Origin: Chromatiales bacterium
Lineage (GTDB): Bacteria; Pseudomonadota; Gammaproteobacteria; Chromatiales; Chromatiaceae
DNA: 64,000 nt
Assembly (NCBI GenBank): GCA_022360905.1
Contig: JAKSBX010000156.1
Location: 62,001 to 126,000, forward strand
Direction: 5' to 3'
Numbering within the stretch: position 1 is the stretch's first letter; each line of letters opens with the position of its first letter. Of the stretch, positions 17,332-26,492 are shown one piece after another. The notes under the pieces were generated by a model, which was not told the origin of the DNA, did no database searches, and was given only the letters and a program-made list of their open reading frames with translations. Position numbers and translations under genes: made by a program.

Positions 17332-18282
17332 ATGCGCAGAATCGGGCAGAGGATCATGCAATGGATCGCTGAGTGGCTGACCAAAGAAGGTCCGCCCTCC
17401 TCTTCCCCATTGTGTGATTTCAATCGACTCAGTTATGAACTTCGGCCAGGTGACGTGTTGCTGGTCGAGGGGCGCAGTCGTGTCAGCAATGTCATCAAAA
17501 CCATCACCCAAAGCACTTGGACCCACTCCGCCCTCTACATCGGCAGAATCTACGATATCCGGGATCCCGATCTGCAACAGCGGGTGAGGATGGCCTACAA
17601 GGGGGATCTGAGCGAGCAGCTGATGGTCGAGGCGCTGCTCGGTGAAGGCACCATCATCGCCCCAGTCTCCAAATATCGCCGTGACCACCTGCGAATCTGT
17701 CGGCCTACCGGCCTGGAACCGGAAGATGCCCATAAAGTGGTGGCGCATGCCATCAAGCATATCGGCACAGATTATGACGTCCGCCATCTGCTGGACTTAG
17801 CACGGTTTTTCTTTCCTTGGGGTTTTTTACCGAGACGCTGGCGATCCAGTCTGTTCGAACACAATGCAGGCATGCCGACCCGCACTGTCTGTTCCTCCAT
17901 GCTCGCATCGGCCTTCAATCGAGTCAATTTTCCGATCCTGCCATTCATTGATCGTGACGATGACGGCAGTCTGCGCTTCTTCAAACGTAACCCCAGACTC
18001 TTCACGCCTAAGGATTTCGATTACTCCCCCTATTTCGACATTATCAAATATCCGTTTCTGGGGCTGGATGATCTGGGAGTCTACCGCCGGCTACCCTGGT
18101 GTGAGGATGACATTCTCTACAACGACGACGAACGGGCCTTTGTGGCCGCAACCCGTGGTGAGACCGTGAGCCGTGTGGATGACCGCACCGTATTCTCATT
18201 CACCAAGAAGGATAAAGAAAAAGCAGAACCCATTGATGACAATACGCCCTCCGTTCCTAACACCACCGTTAAGGGAGGCTGA
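17332..18282 (+). CDS. Permuted NlpC/P60 (YiiX/papain-like) family protein
   Basis: The 316-residue protein contains RPGDVLLVEGRSRVSNVIKTIT followed by WTHSALYIG, then a downstream cysteine in MPTRTVCSSMLASAF. That is the histidine-first, cysteine-later order of the circularly permuted NlpC/P60 (YiiX/YebB, DUF830) superfamily. Members are hydrolases or acyltransferases acting on lipids or peptide linkages. There is no obvious signal peptide, and the C-terminal 60 residues are charged and probably disordered. It ends 3 bases before fadE, so it belongs to the fatty-acid degradation operon. A lipid or acyl substrate is a fair inference from this, but no biochemical role is known to me. Confidence 0.85.
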   Translation: MRRIGQRIMQWIAEWLTKEGPPSSSPLCDFNRLSYELRPGDVLLVEGRSRVSNVIKTITQSTWTHSALYIGRIYDIRDPDLQQRVRMAYKGDLSEQLMVEALLGEGTIIAPVSKYRRDHLRICRPTGLEPEDAHKVVAHAIKHIGTDYDVRHLLDLARFFFPWGFLPRRWRSSLFEHNAGMPTRTVCSSMLASAFNRVNFPILPFIDRDDDGSLRFFKRNPRLFTPKDFDYSPYFDIIKYPFLGLDDLGVYRRLPWCEDDILYNDDERAFVAATRGETVSRVDDRTVFSFTKKDKEKAEPIDDNTPSVPNTTVKGG

Positions 18283-18285
18283 CCG

Positions 18286-20769
18286 ATGACACTTCTAGGA
18301 CTGACACTTTTATTAATGACTTTCTGGGGACTGGCCTACGGCTCGGCGCGGGCCATTGTCTGGATCATCACCCCACCGATACTGCTGGTCACACTGATTC
18401 TGGCAGGTTTGGTCACACCGGTAGGATCCCTGTTGGTTGTCCTGCCCTACGCAATCTCTCTGTTTTTCTATCTGATGCCCGAGTATCGCAGGCAGTGGAT
18501 CAGCAAACCTCTGCTCGCTGCCTTCCGCAGTGTCATGCCCGCCATGTCACAGACAGAAAAGGAGGCCCTGAATGCCGGCAATGTCTGGTGGGACGGCGCG
18601 CTCTTTTCCGGTCAACCCAACTGGCAGAATCTGCTGCATCAGCCCGCCTGCCAACTGAGTGAGCGAGAGCAGGCATTTCTCGACGGACCGGTTGAAGAGC
18701 TCTGCAAGATGCTCGATGACTGGCAGATCACCCATGAGGATAAGGATCTGTCACCGCGCATCTGGGAGTTCATCAAAACCTCTGGGATGTTCGGCATGAT
18801 CATTCCTGAGAGTTATGGCGGCCTGGGTTTTTCTGCCTATGCCCATTCTCAAGTCGTGATGAAGATCGCCAGTCGCAGTATCACGGCGGCTGTCACCATC
18901 ATGGTGCCCAACTCCCTGGGCCCTGCCAAGCTGCTGTTGCAGTATGGCACCCAGGAGCAGAAAGAGCGCTATCTGCATAAACTCGCGAAAGGGGAAGAGA
19001 TACCCTGCTTCGCACTCACCAGCCCCAAAGCAGGCAGCGATGCCGGAGCTATCCCTGATAGCGGCGTGGTCACCTATGGTAGCTATCAGGGCAAAGAGGT
19101 ATTGGGTATCCGCCTGAACTTTGAAAAGCGTTACATCACACTGGCACCCATTGCGACACTGATCGGTCTGGCTTTCAAACTGGAAGATCCGGAGCGACTA
19201 CTGAGTGACGATCCATTACCCGGCATTACGGTGGCCCTGGTACCCAGAGAGACAGCCGGGATCAAAGTCGGCAAACGGCATATGCCTTTGGATATCCCTT
19301 TCCAGAACGGTCCGATCTATGGCCGGGATGTTTTCATCCCTATCGATTGGGTGATGGGTGGCGCTGAAGGGGCTGGACAGGGCTGGCGGATGTTGATGGA
19401 TTCGCTTTCTGAAGGTCGCGGTATCTCCCTGCCCGCACTTTCAACCGGCGCGGGAAAAACGGCCAGCCGTTATACCGGAGCCTATGCGGCGGTTCGCAGC
19501 CAGTTCAACCAGCCAATCGGCCATTTCGAAGGCGTCGAGGAGGCACTGGCCAGAATCGGTGGACTCACCTACCAAATGGATGCCGCACGTAAACTGACAC
19601 TGAGCGCCCTGGATAGCGGAGAGACCCCATCCGTTATTTCGGCAATCGTCAAATACCATCTGACCGAGCGCTATCGTCAGGTGATCAACGACGCCATGGA
19701 TATTCAGGGTGGCAGTGGCATCTGTCTTGGCCCGGATAATCTGCTCGGCCGAGCCTATCAGGCGATTCCCATCGGCATCACAGTGGAAGGCGCCAATATT
19801 CTCACCCGCAGCATGATCATTTTCGGTCAGGGTGCGATTCGCGCCCATCCGTTTGTACTCAAGGAGTTTGAAGCGGCTGAGAATCCTGATCAACAGGCCG
19901 GTCTGACACAGTTCGACAGTGCGCTGTTCGGCCACATCGGTTTTGTTGTCACCAATTTTGCCAGAACCCTCTGGCTGGGCCTCACCCACGGGCGTCTTTC
20001 AGAGAGCCCGAAAGGCGGCCCCATGCGTCGTTACTTCCAGCGACTCAACTGGATGTCGGCATCCTTTGCCCTGACCACAGATCTCGCCCTGATGACCCTC
20101 GGCGGATCTTTGAAACGCAAGGAGCGTCTGTCGGCAAGACTGGGTGACATTCTGAGCAACCTCTATATCGCCAGTGCCTGTCTGAAACGGTTTGTTGAAG
20201 AGGGTGAAAAAGATGAAGATATACCACTGATGCAGTGGGCGCTGGATGAGTCACTCTATCGTATACAGCACGCCTTGAGAGGACTTTTGCGCAACATGCC
20301 CGTCAGACCTCTGGCCTGGATTATGCGAGTGTTGATCTTCCCCACAGGCTTGCCATTCCATAAGCCCACAGATCGATTGGATCACCAGGTTGCCCGTGCT
20401 CTGCTGACTCCAGGAGAGGTACGGGATCGCCTCACCCAGGGTGTCTTCACGGACGATGACCCGCAACAACGTATCGCTCAGCTCGAACAGGCTATGCTTG
20501 CTGTATCAAAAGTGATCCCCCTGGAAAAGACCCTGAAACGGGCGAAACGGGCAGGACAGCTGCATGCACGTGAGTTGCCGGAATTGATTCAGGAAGCGAT
20601 CAAACTGGGAATCTTGAGTGAATCTGACAAGACCCTGCTGGCAGAAGCGGAACGCTTGCGTAACCAGGTCATAGAAGTCAACGCCTTTGAACGGTTAATG
20701 CCGAGCGGCGCAGGCTCCGGGAAACAGCAGTCGAAGGTATCAACGATCAATAAATTGGGTGCAGCCTGA
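18286..20769 (+). CDS. fadE: Acyl-CoA dehydrogenase FadE
   Basis: At 827 residues this matches the unusually long E. coli FadE (about 814). It begins with a hydrophobic membrane segment (residues 1-70, LLLMTFWGLAYGSARAIVWII and LVVLPYAISLFFYLM). The acyl-CoA dehydrogenase domain starts around residue 130 with IPESYGGLGFSAYAHSQVV, the substrate/FAD segment CFALTSPKAGSDAGA and DIQGGSGICLGPDN. The C-terminal 300 residues are the helical extension typical of FadE. It introduces the first double bond of beta-oxidation, using FAD and an electron-transfer flavoprotein. fadI follows after 54 bases. Confidence 0.96.
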   Translation: MTLLGLTLLLMTFWGLAYGSARAIVWIITPPILLVTLILAGLVTPVGSLLVVLPYAISLFFYLMPEYRRQWISKPLLAAFRSVMPAMSQTEKEALNAGNVWWDGALFSGQPNWQNLLHQPACQLSEREQAFLDGPVEELCKMLDDWQITHEDKDLSPRIWEFIKTSGMFGMIIPESYGGLGFSAYAHSQVVMKIASRSITAAVTIMVPNSLGPAKLLLQYGTQEQKERYLHKLAKGEEIPCFALTSPKAGSDAGAIPDSGVVTYGSYQGKEVLGIRLNFEKRYITLAPIATLIGLAFKLEDPERLLSDDPLPGITVALVPRETAGIKVGKRHMPLDIPFQNGPIYGRDVFIPIDWVMGGAEGAGQGWRMLMDSLSEGRGISLPALSTGAGKTASRYTGAYAAVRSQFNQPIGHFEGVEEALARIGGLTYQMDAARKLTLSALDSGETPSVISAIVKYHLTERYRQVINDAMDIQGGSGICLGPDNLLGRAYQAIPIGITVEGANILTRSMIIFGQGAIRAHPFVLKEFEAAENPDQQAGLTQFDSALFGHIGFVVTNFARTLWLGLTHGRLSESPKGGPMRRYFQRLNWMSASFALTTDLALMTLGGSLKRKERLSARLGDILSNLYIASACLKRFVEEGEKDEDIPLMQWALDESLYRIQHALRGLLRNMPVRPLAWIMRVLIFPTGLPFHKPTDRLDHQVARALLTPGEVRDRLTQGVFTDDDPQQRIAQLEQAMLAVSKVIPLEKTLKRAKRAGQLHARELPELIQEAIKLGILSESDKTLLAEAERLRNQVIEVNAFERLMPSGAGSGKQQSKVSTINKLGAA

Positions 20770-20823
20770 GCCGCTCCTCGGTAACGGCATCCACCCTGAT
20801 AACAGCTGGAGTGAGGAACCACC

Positions 20824-22125
20824 ATGGTTATGGACACTTACCCACCAAGAAACGTATTCGTGGTAGATGGCAGTCGAACGCCTTTTCTCAAAGCTCGAGG
20901 CAAACCGGGCCCCTTCCGCGCCTCGGATATGGCTGTTTCAGCCGCTCGTCCCCTGCTGACCAGGCAACCCTTTGCGGCGGAAGAGCTGGATGAAGTGATT
21001 GTCGGGTGTATTGCACCGGGTCCCGACGAGGCCAACATTGCGCGAATTATCGCGCTGCGACTCGGCTGTGGAGACAAGGTGCCGGCCTGGACCGTTCAAC
21101 GCAACTGCGCCTCCGGCCTTCAGGCGATCGATAGTGCCGCGCTGGATATCGCCTCGGGCCGGGCCCATCTGGTGCTTGCCGGCGGCACCGAATCCATGAG
21201 CCATCACCCGATACTGCTCAATCAGGCGATGGTCGCCTGGCTGGCTGACTGGAACAGGGCGAAGAGCTTTGGTGCCAAAAGCCGACAGCTTGCCGCTTTG
21301 CGCCCTCAGCATCTGCAACTGGTTATTGCCCTGCTGCGAGGCCTGACCGACCCACTGGCCGGACTCACCATGGGTCAAACTGCCGAGAAACTGGCCTGGC
21401 GATTCGGTATTGACCGAGCGGCAATGGACAACTTTGCGGTACGCAGTCATCAAAGAGTTGCGGAGGCGATCGATGCGGGGCGTCTCGATGAGATCGAACC
21501 CATCTACAGTAACGGCGGTGAGCTTTTTGAAACGGATGATGGCTTGCGACGGGACAGCACGATTGAAAAACTGGCGACCCTCAAGCCGGCCTTCGATCGA
21601 CCGGTGGGACAGGTGACCGCCGGCAACAGTGCCCAGATCACTGATGGGGCAGCCATGTTACTGCTGGCATCGGAAGAGGCTGTGGAGAAACACAATCTCC
21701 CGATCCTCGGACGGGTGATCGACTCCCAGTGGTCTGCGCTCGATCCAACCCAGATGGGGTTGGGCCCGGTACATGCCATGGGCAGTCTGCTGCAGCGACA
21801 ACAGATGGATGGGGAGGCGATCGACTACTGGGAGATCAATGAGGCCTTCGCCGCGCAGGTACTGGCCTGTCAGGCCGCCTGGCAGGATAAGGACTACATG
21901 CAGCAGGAAGTGGGTTTGCAACAACCCCTGTCGGCAATCCCAGAAGAGCGGTTGAATGTGGATGGTGGCGCAATCAGTATCGGTCACCCGGTTGGCGCGA
22001 GTGGTGCCCGACTGGTGCTCCATCTGCTTAAGACCCTTGAGCAAAGGGGCGCAACGCGAGGTATGGCAAGTCTTTGCATTGGTGGCGGCCAGGGTGGCGC
22101 CATGTTGCTGGAGGTGGCGAAATGA
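20824..22125 (+). CDS. fadI: Acetyl-CoA acyltransferase (FadI-like thiolase)
   Basis: The 433-residue thiolase performs the last, chain-shortening step of beta-oxidation. The nucleophilic cysteine is in VQRNCASGLQAI, the conserved NEAF motif in YWEINEAFAAQV, the histidine in GHPVGASGARLVLH and the second cysteine in CIGGGQGGAML. Its size and immediate link to a FadJ-type alpha subunit favour the FadI/trifunctional-protein beta class. The start may be the ATG at 20824 or at 20830; both are close to a GAGTGAGGAA site. Its last codons overlap the fadJ ATG. Confidence 0.94.
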   Translation: MVMDTYPPRNVFVVDGSRTPFLKARGKPGPFRASDMAVSAARPLLTRQPFAAEELDEVIVGCIAPGPDEANIARIIALRLGCGDKVPAWTVQRNCASGLQAIDSAALDIASGRAHLVLAGGTESMSHHPILLNQAMVAWLADWNRAKSFGAKSRQLAALRPQHLQLVIALLRGLTDPLAGLTMGQTAEKLAWRFGIDRAAMDNFAVRSHQRVAEAIDAGRLDEIEPIYSNGGELFETDDGLRRDSTIEKLATLKPAFDRPVGQVTAGNSAQITDGAAMLLLASEEAVEKHNLPILGRVIDSQWSALDPTQMGLGPVHAMGSLLQRQQMDGEAIDYWEINEAFAAQVLACQAAWQDKDYMQQEVGLQQPLSAIPEERLNVDGGAISIGHPVGASGARLVLHLLKTLEQRGATRGMASLCIGGGQGGAMLLEVAK

Positions 22126-24149
22126 GTAAGCACTGGCATCCCGAAACCGATGAACATGGTATCTGCTGGTTACACTTTGATCATGCCGACAGCCCAGTCA
22201 ACATTCTATCTCAAGACGCCTTAGCCGAATTGGCTGAATGTTTGGACGAACTGGATGCGCTGCAACCCAAAGGGCTGATCTTCATCTCCGACAAATCCTC
22301 CGGCTTCATTGCCGGTGCAGACGTCAACAGTTTCCGCAGTGGCATGCGTCAGCGGGAAGCAGAAGAGCACATCCATGGGGTTCATGAGCTGTTTGCGCGA
22401 ATCGAGAGTCTCGACTTTCCAACCCTGGCGCTGATTCACGGCTTCTGTTTGGGTGGTGGATTGGAATTGGCACTCAGCTGCAAGATCCGTATCGCGCAGG
22501 ACGATCCATCAACCCGGCTCGCCTTTCCGGAAGTCCGCTTGGGTATATTCCCCGGATATGGCGGCACTGTACGATCAATCCGCCGTCTCGGTGCCCTGCC
22601 CGCCATGCAGATGATGTTGAGTGGACGCAGTGTGAGCGCCCAACAGGCGAAAAAGATGGGACTGGTGGATCAGATTGCCCCGCAGAGGCAAATCAAAGCC
22701 CTGGCTTCACAGCTGATCCGCAAAGCCCCAAAACCACGCCCGCAAAAATTGCTCAGCCGCCTGGCCAATACACTGCCTGGGCGGATGATTGCCGCACCTC
22801 TGCTAAGGCGTGAAACCGCCAAGCACGCCAACAAGAACCACTATCCCGCCCCCTTTGCACTGATCGATCACTGGCAAAAGCATGGCGGTGACCCCGGGGC
22901 CATGTATCGCAGTGAAGCGAGTGAGGTGAGCCGTCTCGTGGTCGGTAGTACGGCACAAAACCTGATCCGGGTCTTCTTTCTGCAGGAGCGCTTGAAATCC
23001 CTGGGAGGCAAACAGGATTTTCATCCACACCATGTGCATGTGGTGGGCGGTGGCATCATGGGTGGCGATATCGCTGCCTGGTGTGCCCTGAAAGGCATGC
23101 AGGTAACTCTGCAGGATCGGGAAGCCAAGTTTCTCACCCGCGCCATCTCAAGAGCCCATAGCCTGTTCAGTCGAAAACTGCGTAAACCCCGTCTGGTAAA
23201 CGCCGCAATGGACCGACTGATGCCGGACCCGAAAGGATACGGTATCGCCAGAGCTGACGTGGCAATCGAGGCGATCTTCGAGGATATCGAAGCAAAGCAA
23301 CAGCTGTTCAAGCAACTTGAGGCGCAGATGCGGCCTGATGCCCTGCTGGCCACCAATACCTCCAGTATCCCTCTGGAAACCATCAGTGAGGTTCTAGACA
23401 ATCCTGGCCGCCTGATCGGTCTGCATTTCTTCAATCCGGTGGCCAAGATGCAGCTGGTTGAGGTTGTCCATGGCGAGCAGACGGATGCTGAATTGATTCA
23501 CAAAGGCGCCGCATTTGTCCGCTGCATCGATCGGCTGCCTCTGCCGGTGAAGAGTAGCCCGGGTTTTCTGGTCAACCGCATCCTGATGCCCTATCTGCTT
23601 GAGGCGATGAAGTTGATCGACGAGGGAGTACCGGCCCCGGTAGTCGACCAGGCGGCGGTGGATTTCGGCATGCCGATGGGACCGGTTGAACTGGCCGATG
23701 CGGTGGGATTGGATATCTGTCTGGCGGTTGCTGAAAAACTGGCCCCCCTGTTTGATCTGGAGATCCCAAATCAACTTAAGCAACAGGTGGCAGCACAGCA
23801 TCTGGGCAAGAAAAGCGGCCAGGGCTTCTATGCCTACGAAAAGGGACGCATCCGCAAGGATAAGGTTAAGAGTGGCTATATCCCACCCGAAGATCTGACC
23901 GACCGGATGATTTTCCGCCTGCTCAACGAATCGGTAGCCTGCCTGCGTGAAGGCGTGATTGAAGATGAGGATCTTTTGGATGCCGGCGTGATATTCGGCA
24001 CCGGTTTTGCCCCCTTCCGGGGCGGTCCGATGCATACCATTCACAGCGGCGGACTCGATACTCAGCGTCATCAGCTCGAGTTACTTGAAAAACGTCACGG
24101 TAATCAGTTCCATCCTGATGACGGATGGGCTAACTTAAGAGGTGTGTAA
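22122..24149 (+). CDS. fadJ: Enoyl-CoA hydratase / 3-hydroxyacyl-CoA dehydrogenase (FadJ-like)
   Basis: A 675-residue bifunctional alpha subunit. The N-terminal crotonase domain has SGFIAGADVNSF, FCLGGGLELALSC and PEVRLGIFPGYGGT, with both catalytic glutamates. The NAD-binding domain starts near residue 306 with VVGGGIMGGDIAAWCALKG, followed by ATNTSSIPLETIS and HFFNPVAKMQLVEVV. The C-terminal helical domain contains FLVNRILMPYLLEA. The ATG at 22122 overlaps the thiolase stop as ATGA, and the preferred start gives a normal crotonase N-terminus. FadI plus FadJ form the hydratase-dehydrogenase-thiolase complex. Confidence 0.95.
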   Translation: MSKHWHPETDEHGICWLHFDHADSPVNILSQDALAELAECLDELDALQPKGLIFISDKSSGFIAGADVNSFRSGMRQREAEEHIHGVHELFARIESLDFPTLALIHGFCLGGGLELALSCKIRIAQDDPSTRLAFPEVRLGIFPGYGGTVRSIRRLGALPAMQMMLSGRSVSAQQAKKMGLVDQIAPQRQIKALASQLIRKAPKPRPQKLLSRLANTLPGRMIAAPLLRRETAKHANKNHYPAPFALIDHWQKHGGDPGAMYRSEASEVSRLVVGSTAQNLIRVFFLQERLKSLGGKQDFHPHHVHVVGGGIMGGDIAAWCALKGMQVTLQDREAKFLTRAISRAHSLFSRKLRKPRLVNAAMDRLMPDPKGYGIARADVAIEAIFEDIEAKQQLFKQLEAQMRPDALLATNTSSIPLETISEVLDNPGRLIGLHFFNPVAKMQLVEVVHGEQTDAELIHKGAAFVRCIDRLPLPVKSSPGFLVNRILMPYLLEAMKLIDEGVPAPVVDQAAVDFGMPMGPVELADAVGLDICLAVAEKLAPLFDLEIPNQLKQQVAAQHLGKKSGQGFYAYEKGRIRKDKVKSGYIPPEDLTDRMIFRLLNESVACLREGVIEDEDLLDAGVIFGTGFAPFRGGPMHTIHSGGLDTQRHQLELLEKRHGNQFHPDDGWANLRGV

Positions 24150-26005
24150 TGTTATTGTTTGAAAACTTACATCAACCTGAAGCAAACAGACAACAGTCCG
24201 ATAACAACGATAGTCTGAATATGAACAAACCAAATACAGATTACATCAGTCTCGATGTGGCAGATACACTAGCCGGTGTTTTTCAGGAACGGGTCAGGCG
24301 GACACCTGATGATGTCGCCTATATCCAATTCGATCCAGACGCAGAGCAGTGGCAAAAAAGCACTTGGCGTGAGATGGCGCAGCGGGTAGCACATTGGCAG
24401 GCAGCACTGAAACAGGAAGCGCTGAAACCGGGTGACCGGGTCGCCTTGATGATGAGAAACTGCAAGGAGTGGGTGATCTTCGATCAGGCAGCTTCCGGCA
24501 TGGGTCTGGTCACCGTTCCCCTCTACACCAATGACCGGGCGGAAAATATCGGTTATATCCTGCAGGATGCCGGGGTGCGTTTATTGCTGCTTGAAAATGA
24601 TCAGCAATGGCAGGATCTGCAACAGATCCGCAATCAGCTGGCCGGCCTGAATCGTATTGTCACCATGGAGAAAGTCGATCCACTGGGTCTTCAGCCACGC
24701 CTGATGCACATCGATGACTGGTTGCCCGATGTAACCGATCCAGAGTTGCAGATTGTCGACCAACCCAGTGAAGGCCTGGCGACCATCGTATACACCTCTG
24801 GGACCACAGGGCGATCCAAAGGGGTTATGTTGAGCCACAGAAATATCCTTTGGGATATCGAGAGCGGTGTAAAAATCATCGATATTCTGCCGACTGATAC
24901 CTTTCTCTCTTTTCTGCCCCTGTCTCACACCCTGGAACGAACGGTTGGCTACTATCTGGCAATGGTCGCTGGCGCGACAACCGCCTATTCCCGATCCATT
25001 GCGGATTTGGGTGAGGATTTGCAGATCATCAAACCGACCATTCTCGTCTCTGTACCACGTATTTTCGAACGGGTCTTTGCCAAGATTCAGGATAAGCTCG
25101 CCGCCGATTCCGCCATTGCGCAAAAACTGTTCAAGTTATCGGTCGAGACAGGTTGGCAGGTCTTCGAAAATATGCAGGGGCGACAACCCTGGAATGCAAA
25201 CATGTTACTTTGGCCACTACTGAAAAAGGTGGTAGCCGGTAAGATACAGCAGAAACTCGGTGGTAGATTACGCATCGCGGTCTCTGGCGGCGCACCACTC
25301 TCATCCGAAATTGCAAAAGTATTCATTGGACTTGGAGTACCTATTTTACAAGGCTATGGTCTGACCGAAACCAGTCCGATCATTTCTGCCAATACCCACG
25401 AAAACAACATTCCATCGAGTGTCGGTATCCCTTTTCCTGGCATCGAGGTCAAGATCAGCGATCAGGATGAGCTTTTATGCCGTGCACCCAATGTGATGTT
25501 GGGCTATTGGAACAATCGAACGGCCACAACCGAATGCATCGATGATCAGGGATGGTTCCACACCGGTGACAAAGCGAAGATTGAATCCGACCACATCTTC
25601 ATCACTGGAAGACTCAAAGAGATCATCGTACTCGCCAATGGAGAAAAAGTGCCTCCTGCAGATATGGAAATGTGTATCTCAATGGACAGCCTGTTTGACC
25701 AGGTACTGATTATGGGTGAAGGAAAGCCTTATCTCAGCGCACTGATTCACCTCAACCCTGAGCATGAAGATGCTGCCAACTACAATCCTGAAAATTTGAC
25801 TGAGGCAGAGGAGAAGAGCCTGCTTGAACGCGTAAACAGTCATCTGGATAACTTTCCCGGTTATGCCAAGATTGTAAGGTTAGCTTTGATTGGTGAAGCG
25901 TGGAGTGTGGAAAACGGTTTCATGACCCCAACACTTAAACTGCGTAGAAACAAGATATTCAGCGAACATGAAGAGGATCTTGATCAACTCTACAAAGGCC
26001 ACTGA
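24149..26005 (+). CDS. fadD: Long-chain acyl-CoA synthetase (AMP-binding, FadD15-like)
   Basis: The 618-residue adenylate-forming enzyme activates fatty acids to acyl-CoA. Motifs are IVYTSGTTGRSKGVMLSHRN (ATP loop), GYGLTETSP, GWFHTGD and GRLKEIIVLANGEKVPP. The architecture is closer to the FAA1/FadD15 class than to E. coli FadD. Translation probably starts at the ATG overlapping the fadJ stop (taATG) behind AAGAGG. A second in-frame ATG at 24221 would remove a polar 24-residue leader but lacks a ribosome site. It completes a self-contained fatty-acid degradation operon. Confidence 0.92.
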   Translation: MLLFENLHQPEANRQQSDNNDSLNMNKPNTDYISLDVADTLAGVFQERVRRTPDDVAYIQFDPDAEQWQKSTWREMAQRVAHWQAALKQEALKPGDRVALMMRNCKEWVIFDQAASGMGLVTVPLYTNDRAENIGYILQDAGVRLLLLENDQQWQDLQQIRNQLAGLNRIVTMEKVDPLGLQPRLMHIDDWLPDVTDPELQIVDQPSEGLATIVYTSGTTGRSKGVMLSHRNILWDIESGVKIIDILPTDTFLSFLPLSHTLERTVGYYLAMVAGATTAYSRSIADLGEDLQIIKPTILVSVPRIFERVFAKIQDKLAADSAIAQKLFKLSVETGWQVFENMQGRQPWNANMLLWPLLKKVVAGKIQQKLGGRLRIAVSGGAPLSSEIAKVFIGLGVPILQGYGLTETSPIISANTHENNIPSSVGIPFPGIEVKISDQDELLCRAPNVMLGYWNNRTATTECIDDQGWFHTGDKAKIESDHIFITGRLKEIIVLANGEKVPPADMEMCISMDSLFDQVLIMGEGKPYLSALIHLNPEHEDAANYNPENLTEAEEKSLLERVNSHLDNFPGYAKIVRLALIGEAWSVENGFMTPTLKLRRNKIFSEHEEDLDQLYKGH

Positions 26006-26088
26006 AATCTGTTTCAATCAACACCGATCAGATTGCTTTATTAACTCGAGCTGGTATTCAGCTTCCTGTTAAGGCAGAGAGAAGAATA

Positions 26089-26454
26089 ATGATTAAATTC
26101 GTAATGTGCTTAACCAGACACCCGAATATCAGCCGAGCAGAGTTCAAAGACTATTGGATGAACAAACATGGCCCTTTTTTCATGCGTAATGCTCCGGCAA
26201 TGGGCGCAAAAAAATATGTGCAATCTCACACCCTGGAATCACCTTTAAATCAAGCACTCAAAGAATCCAGAAACATGCAACCGGAGTATGACGGTATTGC
26301 CGAAGTGTGGTTTGAATCTGCAGAGGCTCTGATGGAGGGCATGAGTTCTCCAGAAGGTCAGCAACTTGGCGCAGCTCTACTGGAAGATGAGAAGAATTTT
26401 GTTGATCACTCAAAATCTTCGGCATTCATTGTTGAAGAACACGAATTCGACTAA
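26089..26454 (+). CDS. EthD-like dimeric alpha/beta-barrel protein
   Basis: A 121-residue protein resembling the EthD family. It begins with a ferredoxin-like strand IKFVMCLTRHPNISRAEFKDYWMNKHGP and contains the typical late element YDGIAEVWFESAEALMEGM. EthD-fold proteins form dimers and act as small enzymes or helpers in degradation pathways. It follows the acyl-CoA ligase by 83 bases, with a good AGAGAGAAG site, so it may be the last gene of the fatty-acid operon. No catalytic residue can be assigned. Confidence 0.82.
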   Translation: MIKFVMCLTRHPNISRAEFKDYWMNKHGPFFMRNAPAMGAKKYVQSHTLESPLNQALKESRNMQPEYDGIAEVWFESAEALMEGMSSPEGQQLGAALLEDEKNFVDHSKSSAFIVEEHEFD

Positions 26455-26492
26455 ATCGGCCGCTCATTAATGTCCCGCAATAGCCTGATTTT

